Shown in pieces: positions 7,667 through 16,600 of a stretch of DNA of 30,433 nucleotides. The stretch lies in contig CAYMRB010000064.1 in NCBI GenBank assembly GCA_964392615.1, positions 1 through 30,433 on the forward strand, written 5' to 3'. Below the pieces are notes generated by a model. That model worked only from the letters and a program-made list of their open reading frames with translations. It was not told the DNA's origin and did no database searches. Source of the stretch: CAYMRB01 sp964392615 (GTDB lineage: Bacteria > Planctomycetota > UBA8108). Position numbers and translations under genes: made by a program. Numbering within the stretch: position 1 is the first letter of the stretch; every line of letters begins with the position of its first letter.

Positions 7667-10600
7667 TCAGCGTCGCTTGACGAAGAACGAGCCCGTTCCC
7701 GGTGTCAGCGAGACCTGAAGGCGTTGGATCTGCCACAGGACGTTCGCGTAGCGTCCGTTTCGAGCGAGAGTCTCCGCCCGACCGAGCTGCTTTCGCGCGT
7801 CGTTGGCATCGGCGTGCTGACCGGTCCGGATCGACCTGAGCGTCAGCTTGGCACCGAGCACGAGCAGGCGGCATTCCCAGTAGTGCAGCTGGAGCTTGCG
7901 GGCGAGGTAGAGGCCTTCCTCGACGTAGCAGAACGCCGTCGTCAGCTCCTCCCTCGCGATGAGCCAGTCGCCATAGTTCGTGAACAAGCGGATCATGTCG
8001 CGCTCGCTCGTCACGGAAAGGAAGAGCTCCTTCGCGCGATCGAACAGCAGTGCGGCGCGGACGTCGTCGTTCTCTCCGGCCGCGATACGCGCTTCGAGCA
8101 GCAGTGCTCGCCCGCGGCTCAGAGGCAGCGAGTAGCGTCGCGCGACCTCGTCCAGGCGCTTCGCGACCGAGATCGTCTTGTCCCGGTTGCCGAGTTGCAG
8201 GTGCGTGACACCGAGGTGTTCGAGAAACCTGGCCTCATGGAGCGGCATGCGGTTCTCGCGTGCGACGCTGAGCGCCTCCTCTGCGAGCGCGTGCAAGCTG
8301 CTGTAGTCGCCCTTGTGGCGGTGGATCTGACAGCGAAGGTCGAGCCCCTTGAGGTACGAGCGCGGCTGCGAAGGCGTCGTCGGGAAAGTCTCGGCGACGA
8401 TCTTCTCGGCGGTCTCGAGGTCGCCGACGTCGAGCGCCATGCGAGCTTCGATCATGCGCCACTCGGCTTCGCCGAGCGGGCTGCCCAGCTCCTTCGCGAG
8501 CTTCTGCGCTTCCTCGAGCGTCCTCTTCGCGTCCTCGTATTCGCCGGTGGTTCGAAGCGCCTCCGACAGGAGGTTGAGAGCCTTGAGAAGGGCCACGCGG
8601 TCTCCCGTGTGGCGCGACAGCTCCACGGCTCGGAACAAGACCTGGGATGCTTCCCGAAACCGACCGAGGAAGAGCGCGAGGCCGCCGAGGTCCGACAGCG
8701 CGGCAGCTTCGGCGTCGCGCATGCCCATCTTGCCGCGTAGCTCGATCGAGCAGAGCAGCACGGCGCGCGCCTCCGAGAAGCGGTCGAGGTACTTGTAGTA
8801 CCGCGACAGCTCGTAGAGGGCTGCCTCTCGCGATGTCGAATCCTTCTCGTCGTCGAAGATGACCAGCGCTTCCTTGCAGGTCATCGCTGCCGCGGAGAGA
8901 TCGCCGAGCGCGAAGTAGTTCTCCGCGAGGAGAGACAGGCAGCGCGCGAGAGTCCGGCTGTCACCGCCGCGTGATACGAGCGAGCGAGCCGTCTGGCAGT
9001 CCTTGCTGCTCTCGTCGTAGTCTCCCTGCACGAAGCGCAGTCGGGCGCGCGCCAGCGTCGCGATCGCCCTCTGGCCGCGCTTGTATGTGTCCGCGGAGTC
9101 GCGGGTCAAGGCGAGCGCGGACGTGATCCAGTCGAGCGCATCTTCGAATTCGCCCATCCGCGTGCACAGTTCCGCGAGATCGGTGTACGTCTGGGCGAGG
9201 AGCTGCTCCGGGACGTCGGCCCTGGACTCTCGGACGAGCGCGGCCAGAATGCGGTGCGCTTCCTCGTGTCGACCGACGAGCGCCAACAGGTGAGCCAGCT
9301 CGTGGCGTTTCGAAGGCGCGAAAATCTGCCCCTTGCGCTTCGCGAGAGCGAGCTCGTCGACGTGCATGCGCAGCGCCCGGTCGACCCGGAACTCCTTGAC
9401 GAATTTCCGGGCTGCGAGATCGCAGTAGTGCGACGCCTGCTCGAGATCCTCCGCGAGCAGGAAGTGGCGCGCCAGATTCTCCGGCGACGCTTGGCCGACC
9501 TCGGGGCACTCGTTGCGGGTGAGGACTCCCGCTCGCCGGTGGAACGTGGCTCGTTGTTCGCGAGGCACGCGGTTGTACAGGAGGTTCTGCGCCGTCTCGT
9601 AGCGAAAGGCGTAGCGATCTTCGCCCCCCGGCAGTGCACGGAGCACGCGATGCTCGAGAAGCGGCTCGAGCGCCGTGCGGATCGTCTCGACATCGAGCCG
9701 TGCGAAGACCGCGGCCAGGTCGAGGGTGGTTCCGTCGCCGAGGTATGCGTAGGCGACACCGAGGCACAGGGATTCCTTCGACAACCCGGTGATCGAGGCC
9801 TCCAGCTCTTGGCGCAAGCTGGCCGGGAACCGGCTTCCCTTGGCGCCGGGCGGTATCGTCCAGCCGGACACGGTTCGCTGCAGAACGTCGCCACTCGACA
9901 GGCGGTCCAGGATCTCGACGACAGCCTGAGGATTGCCGTCGCTGTCCGTCGCGATTCTCCGGACGACCGTCTCCCGAAGGTCATGTCCTGCCAGGAGGGT
10001 ATCGATCAGGCGTTGCGTCTCGCGGTGGTCCAGTCTTTCGAGACTCAGCGTGGCAACATGGTCGCTGGCTGCGAGGGTCGAGATGAACTTCGCCGCCGCC
10101 GTGCCCGGATCGAGGCCGTCCTCCATGATCCATGCCGAGAGAAAGAGGCGTCCGTCCGGCGCGGTCACCGACTGCCGGTGCTCGACGATGCACTCGACAA
10201 GGGCGACGAGTGCGGGGCTGGCACGTTCGAGGTGATCGATGTGAATCACCAGCGGCTGGTCGAGGCTGACGTAGAGCAAGTAGTTGACGAGCTTCGCCAG
10301 CGACTCCTTGAGCGCGGGCCCGTCGTCCGGTTCGGGGAGTTCGAGGCGTGACCGCAACAACGCGCCAGCGACATCGAGCTGGTGGTGTCGCGTCGAGATG
10401 GAGCGCTCGACGCTGACGAGCTCGCGCAGCAGATTCTCGAAGTCCCCGTGCTTCGAGGCGTTCTTCTGCTCGCGCTCTCCGCCCCCCTCGACGCGCAGGA
10501 ACTCGCCGCCGTTGATTTGCACGAGGCTCTTGAATCCCTGCACGAGGGCCTCGTTTCCGATGCCCTTCTCGCCGCGGAGGAACACGGCGCGTTTCGAGAC

Positions 10601-11722
10601 CAAGCTCGCGGGCCTCTTCATGTCGAGGAAGGGAACGTAGCCCCGATTCGAGCACAGGATCTCCTCTGCGGATCTCGAGCGCTCGGAACCGTTCCTCTTC
10701 CAACCGCCAATGCATGCGCTGAAGAGCGCTCTCGCGTGTCGCTGGTGTGAGTCGACGCGCGGCGTCGCGAAGTACGCAGCGGCGGTGTCGGGCGTTTCGA
10801 GTGGAATGCCGCCCGGAGCGATGTCGCTGAGCCTCGCGATGACCTCGGCAGCGCTGCGCGGTCGGCGCGCTGGTGTCTTCTCGAGGAGCTGCATGATGAG
10901 ATCGTCGAGACGAGGATCGAGGCCGTTGACGTAGTCACCCGGCGGACGCGGCATCTCCTCGAGCTGACTCTTGAGAATCGATAGTTGAGTCGTGCAATCG
11001 AAGAGAGGCCGTTGCGCGCACAGTACCCACAGCACCGCGCCGAGCGAGTACAGGTCCGTGCGCCGATCGATCTGAGAACCGGTGATGACCTCGGGCGGGA
11101 TATAGCACAGCGTCCCCATGACGTTCCTGCCGACGAAGTCCTTCTCCTGTCGGACGAGGCCGAAGTCGATGCGCTTCGTCTGCGCGGGCGAGCCGGTCGC
11201 AGGGTTCGCGGGCTCGACGAGGATGTTCTCGGGTTTCAGGTCGCCGTGGACGATGCCCCGGGAGTGGACGAACTCGAGGGCTCGGAGGATCTGCGCGACG
11301 AGGTCGAGAAGTTGCCGCGTGCCGTCTTCGGTCGCGATGTCGAGGCTGCGGAAATGTTGCGACAGCTCGAGGCCATCGACCCAGGCCGAGGTGAAGAAGA
11401 AGTCGGAGCCGCGGAAGTCGCGACCGAAGTCGTAAACCTCCGCGATTCCCGGATGTCGCAGGAGGCTGAGGACGAGGAACTCGTTCTGGAGCGTCTCTCG
11501 CGTCGTCGCATCGACGGACCGGGCGTGAAGACGCTTGAGCGCCAGGCGACGACGGTCGCGAAGCAGGTCCTCGACGAGATACACCGTGCCGAGGCCTCCT
11601 GTGCCCAGCTCGCGGATAATCTCGTAGCGCCCGTTGACGGTCGTCGGCGGATCGCGCTCGCTATCGGCGGCCGAGTGCGCAGTGCCGTCCGCGGACAGAC
11701 GGGTCGTGTTCGATGGATCCAT
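7667..11722 (-). CDS. Ser/Thr protein kinase fused to degenerate AAA-type ATPase and TPR repeats
   Basis: A protein of 1351 residues. Residues 33-300 are a Hanks-type kinase: Gly loop G40-TGGLG, Lys63 in ALKRL, catalytic loop HGDLKPEN (159-166), metal-binding Asp186 in DFG, and IPPEV in the APE position. The loop is HGD rather than HRD. Residues about 380-700 resemble the AAA/STAND module of PknK- and MalT-like regulators: a Walker A-like GEKGIGNE at 384-391 has Asn390 where Lys is expected, and VIHIDHLE (492-499) takes the Walker B place. The C-terminal half is a long run of TPR helices (for example ALYELSRYYKYLDRFSEARA). No transmembrane segment is visible, so it is probably cytosolic. ATG 11722 has AGAGGGG four bases upstream; the frame opens 33 nt earlier but without a better site. 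A signalling scaffold is likely; the substrate is unknown. Confidence 0.85.
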   Translation of the reverse strand: MDPSNTTRLSADGTAHSAADSERDPPTTVNGRYEIIRELGTGGLGTVYLVEDLLRDRRRLALKRLHARSVDATTRETLQNEFLVLSLLRHPGIAEVYDFGRDFRGSDFFFTSAWVDGLELSQHFRSLDIATEDGTRQLLDLVAQILRALEFVHSRGIVHGDLKPENILVEPANPATGSPAQTKRIDFGLVRQEKDFVGRNVMGTLCYIPPEVITGSQIDRRTDLYSLGAVLWVLCAQRPLFDCTTQLSILKSQLEEMPRPPGDYVNGLDPRLDDLIMQLLEKTPARRPRSAAEVIARLSDIAPGGIPLETPDTAAAYFATPRVDSHQRHARALFSACIGGWKRNGSERSRSAEEILCSNRGYVPFLDMKRPASLVSKRAVFLRGEKGIGNEALVQGFKSLVQINGGEFLRVEGGGEREQKNASKHGDFENLLRELVSVERSISTRHHQLDVAGALLRSRLELPEPDDGPALKESLAKLVNYLLYVSLDQPLVIHIDHLERASPALVALVECIVEHRQSVTAPDGRLFLSAWIMEDGLDPGTAAAKFISTLAASDHVATLSLERLDHRETQRLIDTLLAGHDLRETVVRRIATDSDGNPQAVVEILDRLSSGDVLQRTVSGWTIPPGAKGSRFPASLRQELEASITGLSKESLCLGVAYAYLGDGTTLDLAAVFARLDVETIRTALEPLLEHRVLRALPGGEDRYAFRYETAQNLLYNRVPREQRATFHRRAGVLTRNECPEVGQASPENLARHFLLAEDLEQASHYCDLAARKFVKEFRVDRALRMHVDELALAKRKGQIFAPSKRHELAHLLALVGRHEEAHRILAALVRESRADVPEQLLAQTYTDLAELCTRMGEFEDALDWITSALALTRDSADTYKRGQRAIATLARARLRFVQGDYDESSKDCQTARSLVSRGGDSRTLARCLSLLAENYFALGDLSAAAMTCKEALVIFDDEKDSTSREAALYELSRYYKYLDRFSEARAVLLCSIELRGKMGMRDAEAAALSDLGGLALFLGRFREASQVLFRAVELSRHTGDRVALLKALNLLSEALRTTGEYEDAKRTLEEAQKLAKELGSPLGEAEWRMIEARMALDVGDLETAEKIVAETFPTTPSQPRSYLKGLDLRCQIHRHKGDYSSLHALAEEALSVARENRMPLHEARFLEHLGVTHLQLGNRDKTISVAKRLDEVARRYSLPLSRGRALLLEARIAAGENDDVRAALLFDRAKELFLSVTSERDMIRLFTNYGDWLIAREELTTAFCYVEEGLYLARKLQLHYWECRLLVLGAKLTLRSIRTGQHADANDARKQLGRAETLARNGRYANVLWQIQRLQVSLTPGTGSFFVKRR

Positions 11723-11808
11723 GCGGCCCCTCTCGAGTCCTGCCCGAAAACCCACTGAAGAGTAAATCGGGGAACGCGAGCTGTCGAAAGGGGCGGAAGG
11801 GCAGAGGA

Positions 11809-11828
11809 TTATCAGCCCGTCGAGGAAG
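11809..11828. repeat. Diverged REP-like core
   Basis: TTATCAGCCCGTCGAGGAAG matches the core of the 7500-7518 repeat at 14 of its 16 shared positions, and its first ten bases recur at 19611-19620. It lies in the 182-nt gap between the multidomain gene's stop and the kinase gene's start, which holds no other recognisable feature. Confidence 0.45.
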
Positions 11829-11904
11829 CGGCTGCCCGCCCGCGATGTCCAGCCATACGGCGGCTACCGCGTCGGACGAACGGTCGAGGCGGGCACGATC
11901 CAAT

Positions 11905-14900
11905 TCACGCGCGTGCGTAGTCGGCGACCTCGACCGGCCGCGTGAAGCGCAGCGCGTAGCGACCGTCTTCGTCGTGGCGCACGACCTCGGCTTCGAGCGA
12001 TTCCGCCTCCGGCAGACTCAGGACGACGTCCTGACCGCTCTCGAGCAGCCCCTCGGTCGACACGAGAGCGCCGGTCGAGCTCAAGTCGTGTACGAGAGCA
12101 TCGAGGATAGCTCCCTGCCGTACGAGCGACGCGCGGATTTCGACGCCGCGTCGACGGGATTCTCGGCGCTCCTCGAGCCGCTCGACGCGCCCATCGAGGT
12201 GCACCTTGACGACGTCGCCCGTCTCGATCGTGTCGAACACTCCCTCGACGCCGACGACGGCCGTGACGTTGTACTCGCGAGCGACGATGGCGGCGTGGCT
12301 CAGCCGACCGCCGACTTCCGTCACGACAGCTCCGGCGCGTGCGAAGAGCGGTGTCCACGTGGGATCCGTGAAGCGTGCGACCAGTATCTCGCCGTCGCGG
12401 AAGCGGTCGATCTCATCCGACGATCGAACGACGCGCGCGCGTCCGACCGCCTCGTGATCGCCGGCGACCAGCATGCCGCCGAGGGAGCCGTCCGCACCGA
12501 CAGCAGCGCGGCGAGCGCCGCCGACTCGACACGTGTCTCCGACGACTTCGAGCGACTCGAGGTCGCGGCGGGTCAAGCGCGTCGGCAAGTGCACGCCATC
12601 GAAGATCGCCGCCAGCTTCTGGCGTTCCTCCATGCGCGTCGCGAGCGATTGACGGCCCGCGGCGGTCTTCAGCTCGACGATCTCGTCGATTTCGACGTTG
12701 AAGATCGCGCCCTCGAGTCCGAGGCGTCGATCGATCTCGAGAAGTACGCGGCGCAGCAGCGCGAGCTCGCGCAGGCAGTGGTGCTTGGCCTCTTCCTTGA
12801 GCGCCTGGAATTCGCGAGCGCGTTCCACGACGAGGGCCAGCATCTTGTTTCGCGGCAGGTCGGCGCTGCGCGAGTCGGTATCCGTGGCCCCGGAGGTCGC
12901 CGCGCGCGCCACGAGTTCGTCGACGAGTTCGTCCTGTTCGTAGTATCGCGGTGCGGCCAGCTCCCAATCGTGCGGCGCGCGGTGTCCGAAGACCGCGACG
13001 AACTCGCTGCGCTCGCGGCGTCCCTCGTTGATCTCAGGAAGCAGCGACATCGCGCGGTGAACGACCGTCTCCGGCATGTGAGCGAGGTACTCGGCCGCCG
13101 CCAGCCCGGCCTTCTCCAGCCGTCGCGTCGCGGCCTTCACGTGGAAGTCCGCGGCGACGTTGACGCGTTCTGCCTCGACGTAGGTCGACTCGATGAACTG
13201 ACGACACCACTCGTCGAAGAGGTCGATGAGATCATCGCGATCCAACCGCGACAGATCGATCGCCTCGCGGCGGCGGCTGTCGCGCAGGAAGTTCGGAAGG
13301 AACTCGTCGCGGAACTCGTCTCGCAGCGCATCTGCGCCACGTGCGAGGCGGAAGGTCGCCGTCGCACCAGGGCCCTTCCTGATGGCGCGCGCTTCCTGGA
13401 CGCGATTGACGTACAGCGCGCCGAAGACCGCTTCGACGACGGGCGGGCCATCCTCCGTCGCAGCGTACGGAATGCCGAGATCGCGGCACGCGATCTCCGC
13501 GCTGCCGTCCGCACCCCAGAGCGCTCGCATCAGCGACAGGCTGAGCGGAGTCGGGCGGGGGAGGAGCTCCGAGAGCTCGTTCTGCTCGAAGACGACCGCC
13601 TCGCTGCGAGCCGAGCTCGCGGTCGCCGCGCGCAGGAGACGCCGGCGTTCGGTTTCGAAGAGGTGTCGGTGCCCCTGCGCGTTCGCCGACCGCGTCGTCG
13701 ACGACGCGGTGATATCGCGCGTCTGGAGAAGCAGGAAGCGGCCACCGGCGTAAGCCCACTCGATGTCCTGCGGTTTGCCGTAGAGATCCTCGACGCGTCG
13801 GGCCATCGCGATCAGGGGCTCGAGGTCGATCGGTGGGGCCGTCTCGTCGAGCGGCTTGCCCGTGAAGCGACCGAAGCGATAGCCCTCGGGCGTCGCTGCG
13901 CCGCTGACGAGAGCCTCTCCGAGCCCCTCGACCATCTCGACGAGGAGGCTGCCGGTTTCGCCGGGATGCTCCGTGAACAGCACGCCGGCGTACTGCGCGG
14001 GCACCATCTCCTGAACGAGCACGCCGCCGGTCTCGGCGTCGGCGCTGTACGCGGCGACGCGCGTCGAGCGCAGGGACTGGTAGACCTCCTCCAGCGCAGG
14101 CACGAGCCCGTCTCGATCGACATCGAGCTTTGACTCGAAGATGCCGGCGTAGCTCTGGTCCTCACCGTCTTCGTTGAGACCCGAGCTGCGCACCGCGACA
14201 CGATCGGCACTCAGCCGCTGCCACGCGCGGTCGAGATCGCGCCGCTGGCGATCCGTGAGCTCGAGCCGATCGTCGCTGCCATCGAACAGCTGCGCCGTGA
14301 CGACGAAGCCGTCGGGCACCGGGAAGCCGGCCGTCTTGAGCTGTGCCAGCTTCAGCGCCTTGTTGCCGCCGCCGGGTACACGGTGAGCGAGCGAGAGCGG
14401 CGCGACGGCGCGCGCCGGCAGCGGCTCCGGCTCGAGAACGCGTTCGCGCCAGCTCTCCCGGCGCGCCAGCCAGAAACGGACCGCGCGGTTCTGGACCATC
14501 ATGAAGCCGACGCTGAGCACGAGGTAAAATGACAACGCCGCGGGAAGCTGGAAGGTGATCCAGAAAAGCGCGACGGCCGCAGCTGCGTGCAGCCCGCGAC
14601 GCAACCAGCTTCGACGCGCGGCGTTGATTTCGAGGTGGGTCAGGACGATGGCCCCGAGGAGGGCCGGCAGGACGCCGAACGGATCGGCCTGCGCGAGCCT
14701 CTCGATCCAGAGGAATCCGTCGGTGCTGCCCGCGGCGACGGAGGACACCGCGCCGAAGAACACGATGAACAGGACGAGCTGGACGAGCGAGCCGACCAGG
14801 TTGCGCCCCGGCGTCAGGCGCGCTTCTCGCTGCAGCGCGAGAACGGCGCGCGAGCTGCGCGCTGCGTCGGTCGTGCGCGAGCGAATCGCCGCGATCTGCG

Positions 14901-16263
14901 GGGCGAGCTGCCGCGTCACGTACTGATCGCGCTCGTTCTTCAGAGTGAACGGGACGAGCAGCGCGCGCAGCAGAAACACGGCTGCGGCGATCGCGATCGC
15001 GAGGTGACCGAACCAACCTTCGAACGCGCGCAGGAGGCCCTGCAAGGGGCGAGACAGGAATCCGAAGACGCCCGAGTTGTTCGCTGCGACGAACTCCGCG
15101 ACGTGCGGCCGCGGCGTCTTGGCGACGAAGTACTCGTGCGGCACCGTGTAGCGGCCGAGGAATTCGTAGCCCCGCCGATGCAGCCGCAGCCCGAGGATGA
15201 GTCCGTAGAACGAGCTGCGCTTGTCGTAGCTCGGTGCGATGATCGGCCGTTGCGGCAGCGCGTCGAGCAGCGCGTCCATCTCGCCCGTCTCGAGCTTGCG
15301 CAGCGGGATGTTGATCGCGTTCGGCAGGTGGAACCGCGCGTAGTCGCCCTCGTAGCGCACGTCGACGAAGACCGCGTCGCGCTCGACGATCAGACGCTCG
15401 ACGTCTGCAGTGTCGAGCAACACGTCCTTTCCGGGGTATTGCGGCAGACAGCGGAGCGCGTCGGGATCACGGGACGACGCCAGGTCGAGCGGCCGGTCTT
15501 CGACGATCCACTTCTCGTAGCCGCCGACCATGAACCAGCATTCGATGCCTTGCGCCGTGAACTCCTCGCAGAGTTCGGAGCTCCGGTTGCCCGAGTAGCA
15601 CACGAGGATGACGTTCTCCGCCGAGTCCTCGAGCTCCCGCGATCGTCTGCGCAGATCGGGGTAGCGCACCTGTCGTGCGCCATCGATGCGGCCCATCTCG
15701 ACTTCTTCCGGCTCGCGAACGTCGACGATCGCGACGATCTTCCGGTCCGGATTCGCGGCCTGCTCGGAAACGAGGGTGCCGACGCGTTCCGTCGTCAGGC
15801 CCCTCGCGTGCTCCTGTTGGCCGCTGAACGAGAGTGTCTTCAGAGACGTATCGCCGACTTGGACGCCATTCTCCTTGGACGAGCGCACCAGGTTTCGGCG
15901 CAGGCGCTCCGCGCGCTCATCGACGCCGCGGGAGTACTGCAGCGCGTTCGCTCCCAGAGACGCGAGCAGCAGCACGACCACGATGCGCAGCGGCCACCGC
16001 AGGGACGCGCTGGAGCCGGACTGGCGGCCGCGCCGGCGGCGCGACCACGCGACGCTGCCGAGGGCGACTGTCAGGAGGCCGAGTACCTGTGCGGCGCTCG
16101 CGAAGAGACCGATCACGACGTCGGGAGAGGGAATCGCCCACAACGGAGAGGACGTGATCAGGATGATCGCGGTTGCGGCCGCCACGCTGAAGGCATCGAG
16201 ACGGGTGTGATCGCGAACATGGCGGCATTCAGCGCCGGTTGCGGGCCTGCTGGTTCTCGGCAT
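11905..16263 (-). CDS. Multidomain membrane protein: rhodanese x2, YidC/Oxa1-like core, PEP-synthase/rifampicin-phosphotransferase-like module, PilZ
   Basis: A protein of 1452 residues in one unbroken frame. Three hydrophobic segments (about 23-43, 46-73, 88-108) come first. Rhodanese 1 (about 158-260) has its Cys222 in CYSGNRS. Rhodanese 2 (about 285-370) has FVDVRYEGDY but Pro344 at the Cys position. Residues about 415-600 match the YidC/Oxa1 core: Arg433 in LLRALLVPFTLKN, RQLAPQIAAI, FLWIERLAQADPFGVLPAL and LPAALSFYLVLS. Residues 627-855 are the ATP-grasp domain of PEP synthase (GGGNKALKLAQLKTAGFPVP, VRSSGLNEDGEDQSYAG, DIEWAYAGGRFLLLQTRDIT). A linker with ELSELLPRPTPLS follows, then the swivelling phospho-His domain (His1323 in GGRLSHAAIVARE). 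Residues about 1366-1445 are PilZ: clustered Arg and DLSSTG (1393-1398). The C-terminal PEP/pyruvate barrel is absent. ATG 16263 has AAGGGAG upstream. Small-molecule phosphotransfer under c-di-GMP control is inference. Confidence 0.85.
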   Translation of the reverse strand: MPRTSRPATGAECRHVRDHTRLDAFSVAAATAIILITSSPLWAIPSPDVVIGLFASAAQVLGLLTVALGSVAWSRRRRGRQSGSSASLRWPLRIVVVLLLASLGANALQYSRGVDERAERLRRNLVRSSKENGVQVGDTSLKTLSFSGQQEHARGLTTERVGTLVSEQAANPDRKIVAIVDVREPEEVEMGRIDGARQVRYPDLRRRSRELEDSAENVILVCYSGNRSSELCEEFTAQGIECWFMVGGYEKWIVEDRPLDLASSRDPDALRCLPQYPGKDVLLDTADVERLIVERDAVFVDVRYEGDYARFHLPNAINIPLRKLETGEMDALLDALPQRPIIAPSYDKRSSFYGLILGLRLHRRGYEFLGRYTVPHEYFVAKTPRPHVAEFVAANNSGVFGFLSRPLQGLLRAFEGWFGHLAIAIAAAVFLLRALLVPFTLKNERDQYVTRQLAPQIAAIRSRTTDAARSSRAVLALQREARLTPGRNLVGSLVQLVLFIVFFGAVSSVAAGSTDGFLWIERLAQADPFGVLPALLGAIVLTHLEINAARRSWLRRGLHAAAAVALFWITFQLPAALSFYLVLSVGFMMVQNRAVRFWLARRESWRERVLEPEPLPARAVAPLSLAHRVPGGGNKALKLAQLKTAGFPVPDGFVVTAQLFDGSDDRLELTDRQRRDLDRAWQRLSADRVAVRSSGLNEDGEDQSYAGIFESKLDVDRDGLVPALEEVYQSLRSTRVAAYSADAETGGVLVQEMVPAQYAGVLFTEHPGETGSLLVEMVEGLGEALVSGAATPEGYRFGRFTGKPLDETAPPIDLEPLIAMARRVEDLYGKPQDIEWAYAGGRFLLLQTRDITASSTTRSANAQGHRHLFETERRRLLRAATASSARSEAVVFEQNELSELLPRPTPLSLSLMRALWGADGSAEIACRDLGIPYAATEDGPPVVEAVFGALYVNRVQEARAIRKGPGATATFRLARGADALRDEFRDEFLPNFLRDSRRREAIDLSRLDRDDLIDLFDEWCRQFIESTYVEAERVNVAADFHVKAATRRLEKAGLAAAEYLAHMPETVVHRAMSLLPEINEGRRERSEFVAVFGHRAPHDWELAAPRYYEQDELVDELVARAATSGATDTDSRSADLPRNKMLALVVERAREFQALKEEAKHHCLRELALLRRVLLEIDRRLGLEGAIFNVEIDEIVELKTAAGRQSLATRMEERQKLAAIFDGVHLPTRLTRRDLESLEVVGDTCRVGGARRAAVGADGSLGGMLVAGDHEAVGRARVVRSSDEIDRFRDGEILVARFTDPTWTPLFARAGAVVTEVGGRLSHAAIVAREYNVTAVVGVEGVFDTIETGDVVKVHLDGRVERLEERRESRRRGVEIRASLVRQGAILDALVHDLSSTGALVSTEGLLESGQDVVLSLPEAESLEAEVVRHDEDGRYALRFTRPVEVADYARA

Positions 16264-16281
16264 ACGGCTCCCTTGCACAGG

Positions 16282-16314
16282 AGGACTCCCCGGGCGGCAT
16301 TCCGTCCGAGTCCT
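16282..16314 (-). promoter_or_regulatory. Leader hairpin upstream of the multidomain gene
   Basis: AGGACTC (16282-16288) pairs perfectly with GAGTCCT (16308-16314), and inside it GGGCGG and CCGTCC pair with one mismatch around a CATT loop. The hairpin ends about 19 nt before the ATG at 16263 and next to its AAGGGAG ribosome-binding site, so it could influence translation. The rest of the gap 16315-16600 has no gene; an inverted repeat ACGTTC...GAACGT lies at 16490-16516 and could be an operator. Confidence 0.4.
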
Positions 16315-16600
16315 GTTTCCTCGTCAGCACCACACGCGCGCCGGGTCGACCCTCCCGGCCACGTCGGACCCCGTTCCGGAGCGCACGCGGCAGGGAGTTG
16401 GCCCTCCAACGACGCTACGCGGTCGGCCGGTCCCCATCACCGGACACGGGATCTCCGCGTCCGATAGTCTGTGTTCGCGAGGGCGCGAAACGTTCCCAAG
16501 AAAATGACGAGAACGTGAACGGGGCCGATAATTCGACCCGCTCGGGGGTGGTCGATCGTGCCGTGCGCGTGGTGATATCCGCGAAGGAGGTCGTCGCGGG

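Noticed and set aside
7434..7718. Possible 94-residue gene between the DUF1080 and kinase genes
   Set aside because: Its translation is that of the REP-like palindrome (FFNGLL), and it overlaps the DUF1080 start and the kinase gene's end.
11713..14133. Long open frame on the plus strand opposite the multidomain gene (also 14587-16467)
   Set aside because: It is antisense to a gene with clear domain motifs; the translation is Arg/Asp/Val-rich without any recognisable domain, as expected from high-GC third-position bias.
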